5,212 nt of DNA, from positions 1 through 5,212 of the forward strand of contig CAMLCW010000361.1 of NCBI GenBank assembly GCA_946478645.1, given 5' to 3'. Below are positions 1-5,187 of this stretch, in pieces. This DNA comes from an uncultured Variovorax sp. Lineage in GTDB: Bacteria; Pseudomonadota; Gammaproteobacteria; Burkholderiales; Burkholderiaceae. Both the position numbers and the translations under genes were made by a program. The notes beneath the pieces are model-generated. The model searched no databases. It was not told where the DNA came from and saw only the letters and a program-made list of their open reading frames with translations. The stretch's first letter is position 1; the number at the start of each line of letters is the position of its first letter.

Positions 1-55
1 TCAACACCCCGGCTATGTGTCCATCGTAGGTGTCAACCTATGGCAGGACGGGTCA
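1..55. mobile_element. Possible insertion-sequence terminus (outer end at 53-55)
   Basis: Read on the minus strand, this stretch starts at position 55 with TGACCCGTCCTG, continues into TAGGTTGACACC and then has a second, related GGACACAT segment. A TGA...TCA boundary followed by spaced GACAC-type motifs is the style of the terminal inverted repeats of IS3-like and similar elements. No coding sequence explains the stretch, and the adjoining rhodanese gene ends 8 bp away. A small imperfect inverted repeat, TAGGT-GTCA-ACCTA, lies at 27-40. Only one end is in the window, with no transposase and no visible target duplication. The call therefore rests on pattern resemblance and on the position at a contig edge. 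It could instead be ordinary intergenic DNA or a weak terminator of the rhodanese gene. Confidence 0.35.
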
Positions 56-63
56 GTTGGCGG

Positions 64-495
64 CTAGTTCTGCCGCCACGGCAGCCCGCGCATGCGCCAG
101 CCGCCCAAATGCCCGCGGTGTCCGTTCTCGTCGGGATTGCCCTCGAAGCCTTCGAGGATGTTGTAGGCCTCCAGTCCCAGTTCGGTGGCGCGCTTCGCGG
201 CGGCCACCGAGCGAACGCCGCTGCGGCACAGCAGCACCAGCCGCCTGCCGCCGTCGGCCGCGGCACGCACGCCGTCGTCGAAGCCGGGGTTCATCGCCAT
301 GCCGGGCCATTGCTTCCAGGCCACTGGCACCGCGCCGGGCACGAAGCCGACCCATTCGCGCTCGGCGTCGCTGCGCACGTCGACCATCACGGCCTCGCCG
401 CTGGCCAGCCACGCGGCCGCCTGCGCGGGCGTGACGTCGCCCGCATAGCCCTCGGCGGGCCGGACCGCCTGCTTTTCCCCAACCGGTTCATTCAT
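64..495 (-). CDS. Single-domain rhodanese-like sulfurtransferase
   Basis: This gene encodes a 143-residue cytoplasmic protein with no signal peptide or membrane segment. It is one rhodanese domain spanning about residues 17-140. Visible hallmarks are the N-terminal VTPAQAAAWL helix, the MVDVRSDAEREWVGFVPGAVPV block (residues 37-58), and the active-site loop CRSGVRS at residues 90-96, with Cys90 as the expected persulfide-forming nucleophile. The C-terminal signature is ILEGFEG...GGWRMRGLPWRQ. Rhodaneses of this family move sulfane sulfur from donors such as thiosulfate to an acceptor; the physiological acceptor here is unknown. The start at 495 is supported by an AGGA ribosome-binding site (complement of 503-506) 7 nt upstream. 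The length is normal for the stand-alone type. The gene is divergent from the transporter operon and ends in TAG next to a possible IS terminus. The catalytic Cys makes the family call secure; the pathway is not known. Confidence 0.93.
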   Translation of the reverse strand: MNEPVGEKQAVRPAEGYAGDVTPAQAAAWLASGEAVMVDVRSDAEREWVGFVPGAVPVAWKQWPGMAMNPGFDDGVRAAADGGRRLVLLCRSGVRSVAAAKRATELGLEAYNILEGFEGNPDENGHRGHLGGWRMRGLPWRQN

Positions 496-548
496 TTCTG
501 CATCCTTTCGTTCGGCAGGGCTTACCCGCAGCAGGCGCCCCTCATTTC

Positions 549-564
549 TTCACCCGTTCGTGAA
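549..564. promoter_or_regulatory. Inverted repeat TTCAC-N6-GTGAA, candidate operator
   Basis: TTCAC at 549-553 is matched by its exact complement GTGAA at 560-564 across a 6-bp spacer. This gives a 16-bp dyad about 90 bp upstream of dctP and just upstream of the weak promoter-like hexamers. Its size and position suit a dimeric transcription factor. No regulator gene is present in the window and I do not recognise the motif as a known site. A 5-bp half-site can also occur by chance. Confidence 0.25.
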
Positions 565-633
565 AACCCTGTTTGTCTCGTTTACATGTCACACAAAAGA
601 TGGGGGCCTGGATTTTCCAGAACGAATTTACAT

Positions 634-637
634 GGAG
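634..637 (+). promoter_or_regulatory. Ribosome-binding site of dctP
   Basis: GGAG lies 8 nt before the ATG at 646. It decides the start. The frame stays open far upstream, back to an ATG at 40, but that extension runs antisense through the rhodanese gene and gives no plausible leader. From 646 the protein begins directly with a twin-arginine signal. Confidence 0.8.
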
Positions 638-645
638 ACAAACCA

Positions 646-1761
646 ATGACAGACAGCAAATCGCCTCGCCGCCGCAATCTTCTCAAGGGGGCGGCGGTGG
701 CCGCGGGCGCGATGTCGGCACCGATGATCAGCATGGCGCAGACCACGTCGCTGCGTTTCCAGAGCACCTGGCCCGCGAAGGACATCTTCCACGAATATGC
801 GCAGGATTTCGCCAAGAAGGTCAACGACATGGCGGGCAGCCGCCTGAAGATCGAGGTGCTGCCGGCCGGCTCGGTGGTGCCCGCGTTCCAGCTGCTCGAC
901 GCGGTGGCCAAGGGCACGCTCGACGGCGGCCATGGCGTGGTCGCCTACTGGTACGGCAAGAACTCGGCGCTCGCGCTCTGGGGATCAGGGCCGACCTACG
1001 GCATGGACGCCAACATGATCCTCGCCTGGCACAACTACGGCGGCGGCAAGGCGCTGATCGAGGAGATCTACAAGAGCCTGAACCTGGACGTGGTGTCCTA
1101 CCTGTACGGCCCCATGCCCACGCAGCCGCTCGGCTGGTTCAAGAAGCCGGTGGCGCGCGCCGAGGACATGAAGGGGCTGAAGTTCCGCACCGTGGGCCTC
1201 GCGGTGGACGTGTTCACCGACATGGGCACCGCCGTCAACCCGCTGCCGGGCGGCGAGATCGTGCCGGCGCTCGACCGCGGCCTGATCGACGCGGCCGAGT
1301 TCAACAACGCCTCGAGCGACCGCGTGCTGGGCTTCCCCGACGTGGCGAAGAACTGCATGCTGCAGAGCTTCCACCAGTCGGGCGAGCAATTCGAGATCCT
1401 GTTCAACAGGGGCAAGCTCGCGGCGCTGCCGGCCGAGCTCAAGTCGATCATCGACTACGCGGTCCAGGCGGCGAGCGCCGACATGAGCTGGAAGGCGATC
1501 CAGCGCAATTCGCAGGACTACATCGAGCTCAAGAAGGCCGGCATCAAGTTCTACAAGACACCCGACGCGATCCTGCGCGCGCAGCTCGCCTCGTGGGACA
1601 AGACCATCGCCAAGAAGGCCGCGGAGAACCCGATGTTCAAGAAGGTGCTCGACTCGCAGAAGGCCTTCGCGGAGCGCGCCGGCCAGTGGCAGAACGACTA
1701 CACGGTCGATTTCAAGATGGCCTACAACCATTATTTCGGCGCCAAGGCGAAGAAGTCCTGA
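646..1761 (+). CDS. dctP: TRAP transporter solute-binding receptor (DctP family), Tat-exported
   Basis: This gene encodes a 371-residue periplasmic receptor that captures the solute and hands it to the DctQM membrane complex. Residues 8-14 (RRRNLLK) form a twin-arginine motif followed by a hydrophobic stretch (residues 16-28). A likely cleavage site follows SMA (residues 29-31), so export of a folded protein through Tat is expected. The mature part has the DctP fold order: LRFQSTWP strand (37-44), LPAG (72-75), KGLKFRT (176-182) with Arg181 as the expected carboxylate-binding arginine, and PLPGGEIVPALDRGLIDAAEF (199-219). These match the group containing 2-oxo-acid (TakP) and chloroaromatic-acid (FcbT1) receptors. 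After the conserved Glu218 the usual Trp-Gly-Pro-like segment is replaced by FNNASSD, so the ligand may differ. The name dctP is a family label and does not imply C4-dicarboxylate transport. It is the first gene of the operon, with 95 nt including a hairpin before dctQ. Confidence 0.93.
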   Translation: MTDSKSPRRRNLLKGAAVAAGAMSAPMISMAQTTSLRFQSTWPAKDIFHEYAQDFAKKVNDMAGSRLKIEVLPAGSVVPAFQLLDAVAKGTLDGGHGVVAYWYGKNSALALWGSGPTYGMDANMILAWHNYGGGKALIEEIYKSLNLDVVSYLYGPMPTQPLGWFKKPVARAEDMKGLKFRTVGLAVDVFTDMGTAVNPLPGGEIVPALDRGLIDAAEFNNASSDRVLGFPDVAKNCMLQSFHQSGEQFEILFNRGKLAALPAELKSIIDYAVQAASADMSWKAIQRNSQDYIELKKAGIKFYKTPDAILRAQLASWDKTIAKKAAENPMFKKVLDSQKAFAERAGQWQNDYTVDFKMAYNHYFGAKAKKS

Positions 1762-1782
1762 ACGCGATCCGCCGTTGACCCC

Positions 1783-1804
1783 GAGGGCACCGCACGGTGC
1801 CCTC
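1783..1804 (+). terminator. Intercistronic hairpin between dctP and dctQ
   Basis: GAGGGCACC (1783-1791) pairs perfectly with GGTGCCCTC (1796-1804) around a GCAC loop, giving a 9-bp GC-rich stem that starts 21 nt after the dctP stop. The following bases contain only a short T run (TGTTTC, 1807-1812). Complete intrinsic termination is therefore unlikely. A partial terminator or an mRNA stabiliser that protects the 3' end of the dctP message fits better. Either would help produce more receptor than membrane subunits. The role is inferred; the stem is seen directly. Confidence 0.6.
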
Positions 1805-1842
1805 CCTGTTTCATGCACATCCATGCCGCGCCGGCCGCGGCC

Positions 1843-1847
1843 AGGAG
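1843..1847 (+). promoter_or_regulatory. Ribosome-binding site of dctQ
   Basis: AGGAG lies 9 nt before the ATG at 1857 and decides the start of dctQ. An in-frame ATG at 1797 would add 20 residues, but it falls inside the intercistronic hairpin, has no ribosome-binding site and adds a non-hydrophobic leader that does not look like the family. Confidence 0.8.
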
Positions 1848-1856
1848 TTCCTTTCG

Positions 1857-2477
1857 ATGCAATCTTTCCTGTTGGCCGTCGATCGCTTCTCGACGTGGGT
1901 CGGCAAGACCTTCGCCTGGTGCGCGCTGCTGCTCACGCTCCTGATCAGCTGGGAGGTGTTCTCGCGCTACGTGCTGAACCGTCCGCATGCCTGGGTGCTC
2001 GACGTGCAGATCATGCTGTACGGCACCATGTTCATGACCGCGGGCGCCTACACGCTGTCGAAGAACGGCCACGTGCGCGGCGACGTGCTCTACGGCTTCT
2101 TCCGCCCCCGCACGCAGGCGAGCATCGACCTGGTGCTCTACATCGTCTTCTTCCTGCCGGGCATCGTCGCACTGACCTGGGCCGGCTGGGTCTATGCGGA
2201 GGAATCGCTCGCCATCCGCGAGCAGACCTTCTCGGCCGATCCGCTGCCGCTCTATCCGTTCAAGTTCGTCATTCCGCTCGCGGGCTTCACCTTGCTGCTA
2301 CAGGGCCTGGTCGAGATCATCCGCTGCGTGCAGTGCCTGCAGACCGGCGCCTGGCCGTCGCGCGAGGCGGACGTGGAGGAAGTCGACGTCGACAAGCTCA
2401 AGCAGATGGTGCATGTGAAGGACGAGGACATCGCCGCACTCGACCGCGCGATCGTGGCCAAGGAGGGTGCGCGATGA
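1857..2477 (+). CDS. dctQ: TRAP transporter small membrane subunit (DctQ family)
   Basis: This gene encodes a 206-residue integral membrane protein that pairs with DctM in the TRAP permease. Four hydrophobic segments are visible at about residues 17-38, 45-66, 90-113 and 135-158, the standard DctQ topology. Family features include EVFSRYVLNRPHAWVLDVQ (33-51), the conserved Arg-Tyr and Trp region after the first helix, and GHVRGDVLY (71-79), the usual His-Val-Arg motif before helix three. The protein is somewhat longer than many DctQ proteins. About 40 charged residues follow the last helix (166-206, including EADVEEVDVDKLKQ), probably a cytoplasmic tail of unknown role. The TGA stop overlaps the dctM ATG (ATGA), indicating translational coupling and equal production with DctM. 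Style resembles the mannitol/chloroaromatic-type TRAP group. The name is a family label. Confidence 0.92.
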   Translation: MQSFLLAVDRFSTWVGKTFAWCALLLTLLISWEVFSRYVLNRPHAWVLDVQIMLYGTMFMTAGAYTLSKNGHVRGDVLYGFFRPRTQASIDLVLYIVFFLPGIVALTWAGWVYAEESLAIREQTFSADPLPLYPFKFVIPLAGFTLLLQGLVEIIRCVQCLQTGAWPSREADVEEVDVDKLKQMVHVKDEDIAALDRAIVAKEGAR

Positions 2478-4441
2478 CGATCCGCCGCGAACTCTGGTTC
2501 GGCCTCTCCTTCATGGTGCTGATCGTCGTCGGCGCGGCCGCGATGCTGCTGAGCGCCGACACCATCACCAACGGACACCTGGGGCTCCTGATGCTCTCGC
2601 TCGTGGTGGTGGCGATCATGCTGGGCTTTCCCACCGCCTTCACGCTGATGGGCATGGGCATGCTCTTCACCTGGCTGGCCTACGACCGCGACTGGCACCG
2701 CACGCTCGACCTGATGGTGCAGTCGGCCTACAAGACCATGGCCAACGACGTGCTGATCGCAGTGCCGCTGTTCGTCTTCATGGGCTACCTGGTCGAACGG
2801 GCCAACCTCATCGAGTCGCTCTTCAAGAGCCTGCACCTCGCGCTCGCGCGGCTGCCGGGTGCGCTGGCGGTGGCAACGCTGGTCACCTGCACGATCTTCG
2901 CCACCGCGACCGGCATCGTCGGCGCGGTGGTCACGCTGATGGGCCTGCTGGCGCTGCCCTCGATGCTGCGCGCGGGCTACAGCGTGCCGCTGGCCGCCGG
3001 CGCGATCACCGCGGGCGGCTGCCTCGGCATCCTGATCCCGCCGTCGGTGCTGCTGATCGTCTACGGCGCGACGGCCGGCGTCTCGGTGGTGCAGCTCTAT
3101 GCCGGCGCATTCTTTCCGGGGCTGATGCTCGCGACGCTCTACGTGCTGTACGTGATCCTCATCGCGCGGCTCAAGCCACAGTGGGCACCGCCGCTGTCGA
3201 TGGCGGAACGCGCCGTGCCGCTCCCGCCGCTCTCGCAGTGCCTGGCCGACAGCCCCGCCGCCCATGCGGTGGTCGGGCTGCTGAAGGGCCGGCGCAATGC
3301 CGAAGTGCCGTTCTCGCACATCCTGCGGCAGCTGTGCATCGTGGCGCTGCCCGGCGTGATCTTCCTGCTGCTCGCGGGCTTCAGCTACAAGGCCGTGACC
3401 ACCGTCGAGGCCCAGGAGCGCTACGAGATCCAGGAGATCGGCGCCACGCGCGGCAGCAGCGCGCCGGAAGAGCCCGCGGCGGGTGGATTGCAGGAGCCGC
3501 CCACCGAGGGCGGCCTCCAGGAGCCGCCGGCAGAAGGCGGGCTGCAGGAGCCGCCTTCGGGCGAAACGCCGACGGCTTCGTCGGCAGCGCCGCTCGCGGA
3601 ACCGCCCGGCGCCGTCGCGCCGCCGCCGGCGCCAGCTGCGGCGGCCGCAACCGCCGAGGCATCGCCGGCCGACGGCGCGTCGGTGCGCCCCGCGCCCACC
3701 TGGTGGTGGGCCACCTTCGCGATCTTCGGCGCGCTCACCACGCTGTTCTACCTGTTCCTGAGCTTCGCGCGGCTCGAGATCTTCAAGATGCTGCTGGGCT
3801 CGTTCTTCCCGCTGGTGCTGCTGATCCTCTCGGTGCTCGGCTCGATCGTGCTCGGCCTCGCCACCCCCACCGAGGCCGCCGCCATGGGCGCGCTCGGCGG
3901 CATGCTGCTGGCCGCGGCCTACCGGCGGCTCAACCTCTCGGTGCTCAAGGAGTCGATGTTCCTCACGGCCAAGACTTCGGCCATGGTGTGCTGGCTGTTC
4001 GTCGGCTCGGCGATCTTCTCGGCCGCGTTCGCGCTGCTCGGCGGACAGGCGCTGGTCGAAGAATGGGTGCTCGGCATGAACCTTACGAAGGTGCAGTTCC
4101 TGGTGCTGAGCCAGGTCATCATCTTCCTGCTCGGCTGGCCGCTCGAGTGGACCGAGATCATCGTGATCTTCATGCCGATCTTCATCCCGCTGCTCGACAA
4201 CTTCGGCGTCGATCCGCTGTTCTTCGGCCTGCTTGTGGCCATGAACCTGCAGACCGCGTTCCTGTCGCCGCCGGTGGCGATGGCGGCCTTCTACCTCAAG
4301 GGCGTGAGCCCGCCGCACGTCACGCTGAACCAGATCTTCCTGGGCATGCTGCCGTTCATGGGCATCCAGATCCTCGCGATCCTGCTGCTCTACATCTGGC
4401 CGCAGATCGGGCTCTGGCTGCCGCAGCTGCTGTACAAGTAA
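2474..4441 (+). CDS. dctM: TRAP transporter large membrane subunit (DctM family) with a repeat-bearing insertion
   Basis: This gene encodes a 655-residue inner-membrane transport subunit that carries the solute with co-transported ions. The start is the ATG overlapping the dctQ stop, with AGGAGGG (2461-2467) 6 nt upstream. DctM signatures are present in order: LGFPTAFTLMG (50-60), ATATGIVGAVVTLMGLLALP (143-162), GGCLGILIPPSVLLIVYG (181-198), GLATPTEAAAMGALGGM (461-477) and NLQTAFLSPPVAMAAFYLKG (591-610). The protein is much longer than the roughly 425 residues typical of DctM. One cause is an extra hydrophobic segment at residues 8-28, before the usual first helix. The other is an insertion at about 285-432: a membrane segment (286-304), a hydrophilic Pro/Ala/Glu-rich linker (305-408) with three 9-residue repeats, and a Trp-started membrane segment (410-431). 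Basic residues flank the insertion on its outer sides (KGRR at 271-274; ARLEIFK at 432-438) and the linker is acidic, so it is probably periplasmic. All core motifs are intact and no frameshift is seen. Substrate unknown. Confidence 0.93.
   Translation: MTIRRELWFGLSFMVLIVVGAAAMLLSADTITNGHLGLLMLSLVVVAIMLGFPTAFTLMGMGMLFTWLAYDRDWHRTLDLMVQSAYKTMANDVLIAVPLFVFMGYLVERANLIESLFKSLHLALARLPGALAVATLVTCTIFATATGIVGAVVTLMGLLALPSMLRAGYSVPLAAGAITAGGCLGILIPPSVLLIVYGATAGVSVVQLYAGAFFPGLMLATLYVLYVILIARLKPQWAPPLSMAERAVPLPPLSQCLADSPAAHAVVGLLKGRRNAEVPFSHILRQLCIVALPGVIFLLLAGFSYKAVTTVEAQERYEIQEIGATRGSSAPEEPAAGGLQEPPTEGGLQEPPAEGGLQEPPSGETPTASSAAPLAEPPGAVAPPPAPAAAAATAEASPADGASVRPAPTWWWATFAIFGALTTLFYLFLSFARLEIFKMLLGSFFPLVLLILSVLGSIVLGLATPTEAAAMGALGGMLLAAAYRRLNLSVLKESMFLTAKTSAMVCWLFVGSAIFSAAFALLGGQALVEEWVLGMNLTKVQFLVLSQVIIFLLGWPLEWTEIIVIFMPIFIPLLDNFGVDPLFFGLLVAMNLQTAFLSPPVAMAAFYLKGVSPPHVTLNQIFLGMLPFMGIQILAILLLYIWPQIGLWLPQLLYK
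3482..3562 (+). repeat. Three tandem 27-bp repeats encoding GGLQEPP-x-E in dctM
   Basis: Units lie at 3482-3508 (GGLQEPPTE), 3509-3535 (GGLQEPPAE) and 3536-3562 (GGLQEPPSG, followed by Glu), which are residues 337-363 of DctM. The first seven residues are identical in all three units. Four of these seven codons differ between units (Gly1, Gly2, Leu3 and Pro7), always synonymously. The repeats are in frame and continue into a Pro/Ala-rich low-complexity stretch to about residue 408. Their function is unknown. They most likely form an extended, flexible acidic spacer. Confidence 0.9.
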
Positions 4442-4453
4442 GCAGGCCGGGGC

Positions 4454-4500
4454 CGCGCATTCAGCCGGCAACCGCCTTACATGCGGTTGCCGAATGCGCG
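4454..4500 (+). terminator. Long hairpin downstream of dctM
   Basis: An inner stem pairs CGGCAACCGC (4466-4475) with GCGGTTGCCG (4483-4492), 10 perfect base pairs around a 7-nt loop. An outer stem pairs CGCGCATT (4454-4461) with AATGCGCG (4493-4500), 8 perfect base pairs. A 4-nt bulge (4462-4465) separates the two stems on the left arm. The hairpin starts 12 nt after the dctM stop and probably marks the 3' end of the TRAP operon message. No clear T-tract follows (GCCTCCTTCACC), so it is either a weak or Rho-assisted terminator or a 3'-end stabiliser. The remainder of the 162-bp gap up to 4603 contains nothing else I can support. Confidence 0.6.
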
Positions 4501-4603
4501 CCTCCTTCACCAAGTAGAGGGGCTGCGCTGACAGCGGCAGCGGATGCTCGGGCGTTACAAGCGAACCATCGGCCCGCCGGGCCCGCCCAACCAGAGACAT
4601 CCC

Positions 4604-5187
4604 ATGCATCGCTCCGGCTGCTCCGCGCTTTCCCTTCCTCTTCTTTTGCGGCCGCTGCACCGCTGGCTGCTCGGCCTAGCACTGCTGGGCCTTGGCGCCG
4701 CCGCGGGCGCGCAGCAGCAAGACCCGCCCGGCCGCGTGGCGCGGCTCACGCTTCAACAGGGCAGCGTGAGCTTCGCGCCGGCCGGCGATGAGCGCTGGTA
4801 CGACGCGCAGCCGAACCGCCCCCTGACCACCGGCGACCGCCTCTGGACCGACCGCGCCGCGCGCGCCGAGGTCCACATCGGCTCGGCGGCGCTGCGCATG
4901 GACGGCCAGTCCCACGTCGAATTCTCCGAGCTCGACGACGACACCGTGCGCCTGACCGCGGACCAGGGCGAACTGCAGCTGCGCGTGCGCGACGAGCTCG
5001 CGGGCCAGCGCGTCGAAGTCGACACGGGCAACCTCGCGGTGGTGATCGACGCGCCGGGCGAATACCGCATCTCGGCCAACCCCGACGCCGACACCACCTG
5101 GATCGCGGTCGCCTCGGGCCGGGCCACGCTCTACGGCGAGAACGGCGAATCGCAGCGGCTCGACGCGCGCCAGCAGCTCACCGTCTC
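4604..5187 (+). CDS. FecR-domain / DUF6600-like secreted protein, 3' truncated by contig end
   Basis: An open frame starts at ATG 4604 and runs off the window without a stop; 194 complete native codons are present. The N-terminus has basic residues, then a hydrophobic core (about 21-34, WLLGLALLGLGAAA) and an Ala-Gly-Ala site before QQQ, a good Sec signal peptide. The mature part begins DPPGRVARLTLQQGSVSF and continues with NRPLTTGDRLWTD (71-83), RAEVHIGSAALRMDGQSHVEF (87-107), a beta-rich FecR-like domain, and GELQLRVRD (122-130). This is the pattern of FecR/DUF6600 proteins common in Burkholderiales. They are usually several hundred residues long with a Pro-rich C-terminus, so most of this one is missing. 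Their biochemical role is poorly known, and unlike classic FecR there is no sigma-factor partner here. A weak AGAGA lies 6 nt before 4604. An in-frame ATG at 4544 is possible but would spoil the signal peptide. Confidence 0.8.

Larger units (their letters stand above)
496..645. promoter_or_regulatory. Divergent intergenic control region (rhodanese / TRAP operon)
   Basis: This 150-bp region between two divergently transcribed genes must hold at least one promoter for each. It is visibly more AT-rich than the flanking coding DNA. For the rightward operon, the best hexamer pair I see is TTGTCT (573-578) and AAAGAT (596-601) with a 17-bp spacer. That is only a 4/6 and a 3/6 match to the sigma-70 consensus. 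Other AT-rich stretches around 561-590 and 612-632 could serve instead. No riboswitch or attenuator leader was recognised. Confidence 0.45.

Noticed and set aside
40..645. Extension of the dctP frame upstream to an ATG at 40
   Set aside because: It runs antisense through the rhodanese gene. The twin-arginine signal and the ribosome-binding site place the start at 646.
985..1824. A 279-codon minus-strand frame opposite dctP
   Set aside because: It is a shadow frame with Leu/Arg/His-rich sequence, no domain and no ribosome-binding site, opposite a well-supported gene.
1775..2473. Extension of the dctM frame upstream through dctQ
   Set aside because: The added sequence is a shadow of dctQ. The ATGA overlap with AGGAGGG upstream fixes the start at 2474.
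3482..3562. A CRISPR-like or regulatory tandem repeat
   Set aside because: There are only three directly adjoining 27-bp units without spacers, all in the dctM reading frame and repeating at protein level. It is a coding repeat.
4528..4559. CTGACA followed by GTTACA as a promoter for the FecR-like gene
   Set aside because: The spacer is about 20 bp and the second hexamer is a poor match. This is too weak to list in such GC-rich DNA.
2252..4660. An 802-codon open frame on the minus strand opposite dctQ and dctM
   Set aside because: It is a GC-rich shadow frame. The product is Arg/His/Glu-rich low-complexity sequence with no recognisable domain, while the plus strand encodes unmistakable DctQ and DctM.
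2467..4791. A 774-codon plus-strand frame overlapping dctM and the start of the FecR-like gene
   Set aside because: The product is an Arg/Ala/Gly-rich frame-shadow with no domain. It crosses the dctM stop and the downstream hairpin and has no sensible start.
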